From positions 1 through 9,741 of the forward strand of contig DMLG01000035.1 in assembly GCA_003453455.1 (NCBI GenBank): DNA of 9,741 nt, written 5' to 3'. Below the pieces are notes generated by a model that was not told the origin of the DNA, made no database searches, and worked only from the letters and a program-made list of their open reading frames with translations. Every line of letters begins with the position of its first letter. Position 1 is the stretch's first letter. The position numbers and the translations under genes are program-made. Below, in pieces: positions 1 through 5,944 of this stretch. The stretch comes from Clostridiales bacterium (GTDB lineage Bacteria; Bacillota; Clostridia; UBA1381).

Positions 1-401
1 CCGAACATCATACCCTGGTCGCCTGCACCATTTGTATTTTCTATATCATTTTCGCCGTTTTTATTTTCAAACCCTTCATTTACACCCATTGCTATATCGG
101 GCGACTGTTCATCAATAGCCGTTACAACGGCGCAGGTGTTGCCGTCAAAGCCGTATTTTGCACGGTCATATCCGATTTCAATTATGGCGCCTCTTGCAAC
201 TTTCGGAAAATCAACATAACAACTTGTGGAAATTTCGCCCATTATAGAAACAATGCCTGTTGTGCAGGTTGTTTCGCAGGCAACTCGTGCGTTAGGGTCC
301 TGTTTTAAAATTTCGTCTAATATTGCGTCGGAAATGCAGTCGCATATTTTATCAGGATGTCCTTCTGTGACCGATTCCGATGTAAATAACATTCGTTTCA
401 T
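1..401 (-). CDS. metK: S-adenosylmethionine synthetase, N-terminal part (cut by window edge)
   Basis: Makes S-adenosylmethionine from methionine and ATP in the cytoplasm, supplying methyl donors such as the one RsmD uses further right. About 133 codons are visible of a family length near 390-400. Reading from the start codon I see [18 protein letters not shown], the family's N-terminal signature with the ATP-site HPDK at residues 15-18. Further on are a [12 protein letters not shown] stretch and, at the window edge, [10 protein letters not shown], the conserved methionine/ATP-loop motif. The start at 401 is preferred over the Met at codon 4 because AGAAGG (412-417 on the complement) lies 10 nt upstream and family members begin about here. 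Residue 22 is Cys, in [11 protein letters not shown], where I expect Gln in most homologues. The gene is divergent from the nfeD operon and has its own promoter with a leader of roughly 30 nt, too short for a SAM riboswitch. Confidence 0.97.
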   Translation of the reverse strand, partial: MKRMLFTSESVTEGHPDKICDCISDAILDEILKQDPNARVACETTCTTGIVSIMGEISTSCYVDFPKVARGAIIEIGYDRAKYGFDGNTCAVVTAIDEQSPDIAMGVNEGFENKNGENDIENTNGAGDQGMMF

Positions 402-436
402 AAGTAAAAAACCTTCTTTTCGCAAATTATGACATA

Positions 437-465
437 ATTATAACATAAAATACCCCTTTTTGCAA
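437..465 (-). promoter_or_regulatory. metK promoter
   Basis: On the minus strand there is a -35 TTGCAA (460-465), a 17-nt spacer and a perfect -10 TATAAT (437-442), preceded by an extended -10 TG. Transcription would start near 430, about 30 nt before the metK ATG. The hexamers and spacing are seen directly; promoter activity is inferred. Confidence 0.8.
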
Positions 466-482
466 TAGAATATAAAATATAC

Positions 483-511
483 TTGAAAATATATATGCAA
501 TATGGTATAAT
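483..511 (+). promoter_or_regulatory. Promoter of the nfeD-SPFH-mrp operon
   Basis: TTGAAA (483-488), a 17-nt spacer and TATAAT (506-511), with an extended -10 TG at 503-504. Start of transcription is expected around 517-519, leaving a leader of about 43 nt. The two divergent -35 boxes (460-465 and 483-488) are only 17 nt apart, so a regulator bound between them could affect both metK and nfeD. Confidence 0.85.
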
Positions 512-516
512 TCTAT

Positions 517-531
517 ATGGCAATATGCCAT
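517..531. promoter_or_regulatory. Perfect inverted repeat at the transcription start (operator or 5' hairpin)
   Basis: ATGGCA-ATA-TGCCAT, a perfect 6-bp inverted repeat with a 3-nt centre. It begins six bases after the -10 box, so it covers the expected start site. It could be a repressor operator overlapping +1, or a hairpin at the very 5' end of the mRNA that protects it from decay. No known operator consensus is recognised. Confidence 0.45.
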
Positions 532-560
532 TTTAACATAAGAAAGGCGGTGGATTTACT

Positions 561-980
561 GTGGGATATGTTTGGTTATTTTTTACAATCATGTTTGGCG
601 TTTTGGAGGCTGTGACGGTACAGATAGTATCCATCTGGTTTGCAGGAGGAAGCGTGTGTGCAATGATTGCGTATGCACTTGGCGCAAGTGAACCTGTTCA
701 GATAGTGGTTTTTGTTATATCGTCAGCAGTACTGCTGCTGCTAACCAGACCGTTTGTAAAAAAGATGACAAAAGGGCAAAATGTCAGCACCAATGCGGAC
801 AGCCTTATAGGCAAAACCGCAGTAGTTACCAAAAAAACCGATGAGCTTGGGCTTTTAGGCGAAGCAAGAGTCGGAGGAAGCGTATGGACGATTTGTTCCG
901 CTGACGGCGCGCCAATCGAAGAAAACGAAAAAGTGACGGTCGAAAAAATAGAAGGCGTAAAGCTGATAGTTAGAAAGTAG
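561..980 (+). CDS. NfeD family membrane protein (short form)
   Basis: Short NfeD-like protein of 139 aa. Known partners of this family are SPFH/stomatin proteins, with which they help organise membrane microdomains; a fuller biochemical role is not established. Three hydrophobic stretches (about residues 4-26, 28-42 and 46-62) form the membrane part. Residues about 80-139 form the NfeD OB-fold domain, with the LIGKTAVV start and the GSVWT...APIEENEKVTVEKIEGVKLIV pattern of small beta strands. The long periplasmic protease-like domain of large NfeD proteins is absent, as usual for the short class. The start is GTG at 561, placed 10 nt after AAAGGCGG (543-550). The SPFH gene starts 8 nt downstream, supporting the assignment. 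First gene of the operon driven from 483-511. Confidence 0.92.
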   Translation: MGYVWLFFTIMFGVLEAVTVQIVSIWFAGGSVCAMIAYALGASEPVQIVVFVISSAVLLLLTRPFVKKMTKGQNVSTNADSLIGKTAVVTKKTDELGLLGEARVGGSVWTICSADGAPIEENEKVTVEKIEGVKLIVRK

Positions 981-988
981 GTAGAATT

Positions 989-1882
989 ATGGGATATTTA
1001 TTTATTTTGGCAATACTTGTAATTGCACTGGTAATTACTAACATTAAAATAGTGCCTCAGGCACACGCTTATATTATAGAGCGTTTCGGCGGATATAGCC
1101 AAACTTGGGGAGTGGGACTTCATCTTAAAATCCCATTTATAGAAAAGATTTCAAAAAGGGTTAGCTTAAAGGAACATGTTGTGGACTTTCCGCCTCAGCC
1201 TGTTATCACAAAGGACAATGTAACTATGCAGATAGATACGGTTGTTTATTACCAGATTACCGACCCTAAGCTCTTTGCGTACGGCGTTGAGCGCCCTATG
1301 ATGGCGATTGAAAACTTAACCGCAACAACGCTTCGTAATATAATCGGTGAGATGGAGCTTGATGAAACACTAACATCGCGTGATATAGTAAACACAAAAA
1401 TGCGCTCAATTCTTGATGAGGCGACAGACCCGTGGGGAATTAAAATTAACCGCGTAGAGCTTAAAAACATCATTCCGCCGAGAGAGATTCAGGACGCAAT
1501 GGAAAAGCAGATGAAAGCTGAGCGTGAGCGCCGTGAGTCGATTTTAAAGGCTGAGGGTGAGAAAAAGGCAGCAATTCTTATGGCAGAGGGTGAAAAGGAA
1601 TCTGCAATACTCCGCGCCGAGGCTAAAAAGCAGGCGGCAATAAAGGAAGCAGAGGGTCAGGCTGAGGCAATAATCCGAGTTCAGACTGCCGTTTCAGAAG
1701 GTATAAGAAAAATCAATGAGGCAAATCCGAGCGAGGCATATATTGCAATCAAGTCTTTGGAAAGCTTTGAAAAGGCAGCAGACGGAAAAGCAACAAAGAT
1801 TATTATACCGTCCAAAATTCAGGGAGTTGCGGGTCTTGCAACATCTTTAACAGAGCTTATAAAAGGAGAGAAGGATAAATAA
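989..1882 (+). CDS. SPFH/Band 7 domain protein (stomatin/slipin-like)
   Basis: A 297-aa stomatin-type scaffold expected to oligomerise at the cytoplasmic face of the membrane. Residues 2-20 are a hydrophobic anchor. The SPFH domain covers about 22-165, including ERFGGYSQTWGVGLHLKIPF at 31-50, the PPQPVITKDNVTM segment at 68-80 and the VELKNIIPPREIQDAMEKQM segment at 156-175. Then comes an Ala/Glu/Lys-rich helix (about 166-230) built from four 11-residue repeats of the type xxAEGEKxxAI, which should form an extended coiled coil. The C-terminus (about 245-297) is a mixed tail with KIIIPSKIQG. Length and order match QmcA/stomatin-like proteins rather than the longer flotillins. It sits 8 nt after the NfeD gene, its usual partner, and its stop codon overlaps the mrp start by one base. 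Confidence 0.95.
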   Translation: MGYLFILAILVIALVITNIKIVPQAHAYIIERFGGYSQTWGVGLHLKIPFIEKISKRVSLKEHVVDFPPQPVITKDNVTMQIDTVVYYQITDPKLFAYGVERPMMAIENLTATTLRNIIGEMELDETLTSRDIVNTKMRSILDEATDPWGIKINRVELKNIIPPREIQDAMEKQMKAERERRESILKAEGEKKAAILMAEGEKESAILRAEAKKQAAIKEAEGQAEAIIRVQTAVSEGIRKINEANPSEAYIAIKSLESFEKAADGKATKIIIPSKIQGVAGLATSLTELIKGEKDK

Positions 1883-2706
1883 TGGCAGAAGAATGTATGC
1901 ATAATTGTGAAAGCTGTGGGCAAAATTGCGGAAGCAAAGAGCCTCAAAGCTTTTTGGAAAAACCGCACGAGCTTTCAAATATAAAAAAAGTCATAGGCGT
2001 AGTCAGCGGAAAAGGCGGTGTCGGAAAATCAATAGTGACCTCGCTTTTGGCGGTTATTATGCAAAGAAGAGGGTTTAATACGGCGATACTTGACGCCGAT
2101 ATAACAGGCCCTTCTATTCCAAAAACTTTTGGTATTTCAGGTAAAGTTGAAGGCACGGATAATGCGCTTTTTCCTGCAAAATCAAAAATGGGCACACAAA
2201 TAATATCGACAAATATGCTGCTCGAAAAGGACACAGACCCGGTTATTTGGCGAGGCCCTGTAATTGCAGGGGTTGTTAAACAATTCTGGACAGATGTAAT
2301 CTGGAAAGATGTCGATTTTATGTTTGTGGATATGCCGCCCGGAACAGGCGATGTTCCGCTTACTGTCTTCCAATCTCTGCCTATATCAGGAATAGTGGTT
2401 GTGACTTCCCCACAAGAGCTTGTGGGTATGGTGGTTAAAAAGGCTGTGAAAATGGCAGAAATGATGAAAATTCCCGTTTTAGGCGTAGTTGAAAATATGT
2501 CATACTTTGAATGTCCCGACTGTCACAAAAAGCACAGTATTCTCGGCGAAAGCCGAATAGCGGATTTTGCAAAAGAAGAGGGCATTGAAACTATTTCAAA
2601 AATCCCGCTTGACAGTAAACTGGCAAGCGCCTGTGACAAGGGAATGATTGAGCTTTTTGAGGGCGATTGGCTCGATGACTTGGCGGATAAAATTGAGAAA
2701 TTGTAG
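1882..2706 (+). CDS. mrp: Mrp/NBP35 family Fe-S cluster carrier ATPase
   Basis: A 274-aa cytoplasmic P-loop ATPase of the Mrp/ApbC/NBP35 group, which carries and delivers iron-sulfur clusters. The deviant Walker A GKGGVGKS is at 43-50, the DADITGPSIPKTFG switch region at 71-84, and the Walker B-like FVDMPPGTGD at 148-157. The metal-binding CPDC is at 211-214, the pair that bridges a [4Fe-4S] cluster between subunits in the family. The N-terminus adds a four-cysteine cluster, C5-x3-C9-x2-C12-x3-C16, reminiscent of but shorter-spaced than the NBP35 ferredoxin-like motif. No DUF59 domain precedes the ATPase. The ATG overlaps the SPFH stop (TAATG), with AGGAG at 1864-1868 upstream, so the two are probably translationally coupled. 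It is the last gene of the operon, followed by a terminator. Confidence 0.95.
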   Translation: MAEECMHNCESCGQNCGSKEPQSFLEKPHELSNIKKVIGVVSGKGGVGKSIVTSLLAVIMQRRGFNTAILDADITGPSIPKTFGISGKVEGTDNALFPAKSKMGTQIISTNMLLEKDTDPVIWRGPVIAGVVKQFWTDVIWKDVDFMFVDMPPGTGDVPLTVFQSLPISGIVVVTSPQELVGMVVKKAVKMAEMMKIPVLGVVENMSYFECPDCHKKHSILGESRIADFAKEEGIETISKIPLDSKLASACDKGMIELFEGDWLDDLADKIEKL

Positions 2707-2746
2707 AATAAAAAAAGAAATTGCATAAGCAAGTTCTTTTTTTATT
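2707..2746. terminator. Bidirectional intrinsic terminator between mrp and the recombinase
   Basis: An 18-position stem with a single A/G mismatch and an ATAA loop (2725-2728). The left arm is 2707-2724 and the right arm 2729-2746. The core TTGC/GCAA and GAA/TTC pairs are flanked by A7 on the left (2710-2716) and T7 on the right (2737-2743), so each strand reads as hairpin plus U-run. It begins just after the mrp stop. Its right arm contains the stop codon of the oppositely oriented recombinase gene, so it can serve both convergent genes. Confidence 0.85.
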
Positions 2747-3797
2747 CGCTATCATCAGGCAGTTTTAAAACATCAAGATTTTGCATAACCTCGCGCCGTT
2801 TCTGACTGCTATACTGAGCATAGTATTTGTGAGTGACCTCAATATTTTTGTGTCCCATAAGCTCGGCAACCATCTTTATATCGACTCCGTCTTCTAAAAG
2901 TCGGCAGGCAAAGGTGCGCCTTAAAGCATGGGGGCGCGTTTTGTCAGGGTGTGTTATGCCTACGGCATGACAGTAGTTTTTGAGCATTTTTTCGACTGCC
3001 GCAGTAGTCAGCGCCTTTCCTGTACGCCCTAAGAATAAAGGTCCTGAATCACGGACGGGATTTTTGTCCTTTACAAGATAATCATATATTACATTGCTTA
3101 CCTGCACAGGCATAAAAATCTCCTGCTGGTCGCCGCCCTTTCGTGTTACAATAAAAGACTGCGTATCAAAATCAATATCGGTAACTTGCAGGTTTACCAA
3201 CTCGCTGACGCGTATCCCGGTGCCCAAATATGTAGTAAAGATTGCTATATCTCGTTCCTTTTTGTTCTTGTATTCTGTAAGAGTTCTGCCTTCAAAGTAT
3301 TTTTCGCCGTTGTAAATAACATCAATAAGCTGCATAGTTTCCATACTTGTTAGGGGCTTTTTTATTTTTTGATGCAGTTTTGCAAAATCCACTTTATCGG
3401 TCACATTCTGCGAAATCTGTTCGGTTTTATAAAGGTAAATGAAAAGTCCGCGAACAGCTGAAAGCTTGCGGTTTATTCCGTATGCGGAGTTTCTGCATAT
3501 TCGTTTTACGGGGCGCCCTGCCGGAGATAAGTATTCGGTTTCATATTCACGAAGGTATGCCTTAAAGCGTATCAGGTCGCTTGGTGTGACCTTTTCCATA
3601 TCGGAGGGCGTAAAATCCTCATTTTTTTTGATATTGCGGAATTTAAACTGCCTTAAATAATTGAGAAAAATTCGCACATCAATACTGTATCCGAGCTGAG
3701 TGTTTATGCTTTCGCCCGTATAATATTCCTCAATGTACGCAAAAACAAAATCAGGGAGTTCATTTAAATAATTGCCCAGATAGTGACGCTTTGCCAT
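2742..3797 (-). CDS. Tyrosine recombinase, XerS-like single Xer or solitary integrase
   Basis: A 351-aa site-specific DNA recombinase. The N-terminal SAM-like core-binding domain spans about 10-145, with the AYGINRKLSAVRGLFIYLYK helix region at 105-124. The catalytic domain follows with every active-site residue visible: Arg196 in GTGIRVSEL, Lys220 in VTRKGGD, His290 and Arg293 in HALRRTF, His316 in ELMGHKN, and the nucleophile Tyr325 nine residues after His316. It is about 50 aa longer than XerC/XerD. The length, the YKNKKERDIAIF segment and VTRKGG recall XerS, the single recombinase of streptococci that resolves chromosome dimers. That match is from memory, so a generic phage-type integrase remains possible. 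The start ATG has GGAG 6 nt upstream. No excisionase, cargo gene or att repeat is visible nearby, and base composition resembles its neighbours. Confidence 0.93.
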   Translation of the reverse strand: MAKRHYLGNYLNELPDFVFAYIEEYYTGESINTQLGYSIDVRIFLNYLRQFKFRNIKKNEDFTPSDMEKVTPSDLIRFKAYLREYETEYLSPAGRPVKRICRNSAYGINRKLSAVRGLFIYLYKTEQISQNVTDKVDFAKLHQKIKKPLTSMETMQLIDVIYNGEKYFEGRTLTEYKNKKERDIAIFTTYLGTGIRVSELVNLQVTDIDFDTQSFIVTRKGGDQQEIFMPVQVSNVIYDYLVKDKNPVRDSGPLFLGRTGKALTTAAVEKMLKNYCHAVGITHPDKTRPHALRRTFACRLLEDGVDIKMVAELMGHKNIEVTHKYYAQYSSQKRREVMQNLDVLKLPDDSE

Positions 3798-3803
3798 AGA
3801 ATA

Positions 3804-3815
3804 CTCCCCCCCCTT
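3804..3815 (-). promoter_or_regulatory. Ribosome binding site with a G8 homopolymer
   Basis: On the minus strand the recombinase Shine-Dalgarno reads AAGGGGGGGGAG, with eight consecutive G (3806-3813), ending 6 nt before the ATG. A run of eight G is striking in AT-rich DNA. Gain or loss of a G would lengthen or shorten the leader just upstream of the fixed GGAG core and could tune translation. The run is seen directly; any effect is inferred. Confidence 0.7.
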
Positions 3816-3833
3816 ACACTTAATTTTGAAACA

Positions 3834-3862
3834 ATTATATATTTTTTTTTGGTATTTTTCAA
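3834..3862 (-). promoter_or_regulatory. Recombinase promoter with an A9 run in the spacer
   Basis: On the minus strand: -35 TTGAAA (3857-3862), a 17-nt spacer and -10 TATAAT (3834-3839). The predicted start is near 3827, with a leader of about 30 nt. The spacer includes nine consecutive A (T9 on the plus strand, 3842-3850), so slippage there would change the optimal 17-nt spacing. Confidence 0.82.
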
Positions 3863-3878
3863 TAAAAATTGCTGAATT

Positions 3879-3899
3879 GTAATATTATTTTTATATTAC
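3879..3899. repeat. Inverted repeat between divergent promoters
   Basis: GTAATAT and ATATTAC form a perfect 7-bp inverted repeat around a 7-nt centre (TATTTTT). It lies between the recombinase -35 box and the yloU -35 box. It could be an operator, or with its flanks a recombinase binding site, but it does not match the dif consensus I know. In DNA this AT-rich, chance is a real alternative. Confidence 0.35.
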
Positions 3900-3902
3900 C
3901 TA

Positions 3903-3931
3903 TGGACTAAATGGAAATAATATAGTAAAAT
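3903..3931 (+). promoter_or_regulatory. Probable promoter of yloU-fakA-recG
   Basis: TGGACT (3903-3908; four of six bases match TTGACA), a 17-nt spacer and TAAAAT (3926-3931; five of six match TATAAT). This gives a leader of about 35 nt. It is weaker than the other promoters in the window. TATAGT at 3921-3926 is an overlapping alternative -10 without a good -35. Confidence 0.55.
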
Positions 3932-3971
3932 ATATTTGTAGAATTGTATTCAAAACGGAAAGGGTGATAGA

Positions 3972-4328
3972 ATGTCAATTTTGATTAACAGCAGTTTGGG
4001 TGAAGTGTCGGTTGATAACAATGTCGTCGCATCTATTGCAGGCGCAGTAGCAACAAAATGCTACGGCGTTGTGGGTATGGCTGCAAAAAATAAAAAAGAC
4101 GGCGTTATAAGACTTTTAAAAAGAGATAATATGTCAAGGGGAATATCGGTCAGTGTTTCTGAAAATGGGATAGTTATTGACCTTCATATTATTGTTGAAT
4201 ACGGAGTTAATATAAACGCAATATGTGACAGTATTGTGCATAATGTTCAGTATCAGCTTGAACATAATACGGGACTAAAAGTAACCAAAGTGAATGTTTT
4301 GGTTGAATCTGTGAGAGTTAAGGAGTAG
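3972..4328 (+). CDS. yloU: Asp23/Gls24 family protein (YloU-like)
   Basis: A small 118-aa protein of the Asp23/Gls24 (DUF322) family. Members are linked to the cell envelope and alkaline or envelope stress, but this short YloU type has no settled biochemical role. The family pattern is clear: GEVSVDNNVVASIAGAVATKCYGVVGMA at about 10-37, the central GISVSVSENGIVIDLHIIVEYGVNI at 57-81, and a C-terminal VTKVNVLVESVRV strand. No signal peptide or membrane segment is present. The ATG follows GGAAAGGGTG (3957-3966) at a normal distance. It precedes fakA by 5 nt, the same pair as yloU-yloV of Bacillus subtilis, which is the main basis for the symbol. The end of this gene carries the Shine-Dalgarno of fakA (AAGGAG, 4320-4325), tying their translation together. 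Confidence 0.93.
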   Translation: MSILINSSLGEVSVDNNVVASIAGAVATKCYGVVGMAAKNKKDGVIRLLKRDNMSRGISVSVSENGIVIDLHIIVEYGVNINAICDSIVHNVQYQLEHNTGLKVTKVNVLVESVRVKE

Positions 4329-4333
4329 CAAAT

Positions 4334-5941
4334 ATGATAGACGGAAAATTGCTTGCACAGATGTTTTTGTCCGGTGCAAATAATTTATATAATAATCGCC
4401 AATTAGTAGATGAACTTAATGTTTTTCCCGTTCCTGACGGTGATACGGGAACGAATATGTCAATGACTGCGCAGAATATGGCAAAATCACTTTTGGAGGT
4501 ACAGTCCGATTCTGTTACAAGAATAGCGGACATTATGTCCTTTGCAACTTTAAGGGGTGCAAGGGGTAATTCTGGTGTTATCCTGTCGCAGTTTTTCAGA
4601 GGCATTGCAAAAAGTTTAAAAGGAAAAAACGAATGCGATGCACATGAGCTTGCAGAAGCTCTTATGCAAGGCTCGGAGGTTGCATATAATGCTGTAATGA
4701 ACCCTACCGAGGGAACTATTCTGACTGTTGCAAAGGCGGCGGCAAAGGCAGCGGAAAGTGCGGAAAATGATATTTTAGCGGTATTTACAGCGGCGGCAGA
4801 GGAAGGAAAGGCAACTCTTTTAAAAACACCTGAAATGCTTCCTACACTTAAAAAAGCGGGTGTTGTTGACGCAGGCGGTCAAGGCTGGGTATTTATTTTG
4901 GAGGGAGCTTTATACTACTTAAAAACGAGCAAAATCATAGAATGCGATAAAAAAGACGAACCTGAAAAGAACCAAAAAACCGAATCAGCGCAGAAAAAGG
5001 TAAGCGATCAGAATATTAAGTTTATGTACTGCACGGAATTCATAGTAGAAAAGCGCGAGAGTGGTGCAGATGTGCTGAATTTCAAGCACGCAATTGAAAA
5101 AATCGGGGATTCCATGCTGGTAATTGACGATGACGATATAGTGAAGGTGCATATTCATACCAATAACCCCGGATTTGTGCTTGAAAATGCAATAAAGCTC
5201 GGAACAATGATAAACATAAAAATCGATAATATGAAGCATCAGCACCAGTCCCTTATTGAAAAGGAAGAGCCTGAAAAAGAGGAAAAGGAATACGGATTTG
5301 TGACAGTATGCGCAGGCGAAGGGATAGCTAAAATTTTTAAGGATTTGGGAGCCGATTCCATTATTGAGGGCGGTCAGACGATGAACCCAAGCACCGATGA
5401 TATTTTAAAAGCTGCAAGCGGCATAAATGCAAAAACAATATTTGTTTTTCCTAATAATAAGAATATCATTCTTGCGGCAAATCAGGCTATGGAAATCTCG
5501 CAAAAACATATTGTTGTTATTCCTACAAAATCTATTCCCGAAGGCGTTTGCGCTATGATGAAATTCAGCAGTGCAAAAAGCGAAAAGGACAACGAAGCGG
5601 CAATGAATAAGGCAGCAAAGAATGTGACTGCCGCGCAGATTACCTTTGCCGTGCGCGATACCGAGTCAGATGGCAAAACAATTAAAAAGGACGATATTTT
5701 AGGTATATCCGGCGGAAAAATAAAGGAAGTCGGTAAAAACCCACAAGATGTACTTTTGGGCATTTTAGACGGAATTGTAACAGACGACAGCGAATTTATA
5801 ACTATATATTATGGCGAGGACATAAAAAAGGAAGATGCAGAGACTGCGGCAGAAAAAATAGAGGAAAAGTTCGAGGATGCGGAAGTATTTGTAAAGTATG
5901 GAGGACAACCGCTTTACTACTATATAATTTCTGTTGAATAG
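4334..5941 (+). CDS. fakA: Fatty acid kinase catalytic subunit FakA (YloV; DAK2/DhaL domain)
   Basis: Phosphorylates fatty acids bound to a FakB (DegV-family) carrier, giving acyl-phosphate for phospholipid synthesis. At 535 aa it has the family length. The N-terminal DhaL kinase domain (about 1-200) has NVFPVPDGDTGTNM at 29-42, whose Asp residues bind the Mg-ATP. It also has RGARGNSGVILSQ at 74-86 and AGVVDAGGQG at 175-184. The middle domain (about 225-300) has Cys233 and an HIH at 273-275, matching the zinc-site pattern described for Staphylococcus FakA. The C-terminal DegV-like domain (about 318-535), thought to engage FakB, ends in KYGGQPLYYYIISVE. Two charged, Lys/Glu-rich linkers separate the domains (about 202-224 and 303-319). 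No fakB gene is present in this window. AAGGAG 8 nt before the ATG fixes the start. Confidence 0.96.
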   Translation: MIDGKLLAQMFLSGANNLYNNRQLVDELNVFPVPDGDTGTNMSMTAQNMAKSLLEVQSDSVTRIADIMSFATLRGARGNSGVILSQFFRGIAKSLKGKNECDAHELAEALMQGSEVAYNAVMNPTEGTILTVAKAAAKAAESAENDILAVFTAAAEEGKATLLKTPEMLPTLKKAGVVDAGGQGWVFILEGALYYLKTSKIIECDKKDEPEKNQKTESAQKKVSDQNIKFMYCTEFIVEKRESGADVLNFKHAIEKIGDSMLVIDDDDIVKVHIHTNNPGFVLENAIKLGTMINIKIDNMKHQHQSLIEKEEPEKEEKEYGFVTVCAGEGIAKIFKDLGADSIIEGGQTMNPSTDDILKAASGINAKTIFVFPNNKNIILAANQAMEISQKHIVVIPTKSIPEGVCAMMKFSSAKSEKDNEAAMNKAAKNVTAAQITFAVRDTESDGKTIKKDDILGISGGKIKEVGKNPQDVLLGILDGIVTDDSEFITIYYGEDIKKEDAETAAEKIEEKFEDAEVFVKYGGQPLYYYIISVE

Positions 5942-5944
5942 CTT

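Noticed and set aside
226..432. Plus-strand 68-codon frame over the metK start
   Set aside because: It is the antisense of metK, which has a full family signature on the minus strand.
517..615. Possible leaderless reading frame starting at the ATG of the 517-531 repeat (about 31 codons)
   Set aside because: It has no ribosome binding site, is out of frame with nfeD and overlaps its start; the predicted peptide resembles nothing known to me.
2742..3797. Integrative mobile element around the tyrosine recombinase
   Set aside because: The flanking genes are ordinary chromosomal operons with intact terminators and promoters. No att-like direct repeats, excisionase or cargo gene is seen.
3874..3948. 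GAATTGTA at 3874-3881 and 3941-3948 as a direct repeat
   Set aside because: Eight bases in very AT-rich DNA, 67 bp apart and not aligned to the promoter elements; likely chance.
4985..5763. Minus-strand open frames inside fakA
   Set aside because: Shadows of a complete, motif-rich fakA; they have no promoter or Shine-Dalgarno evidence.
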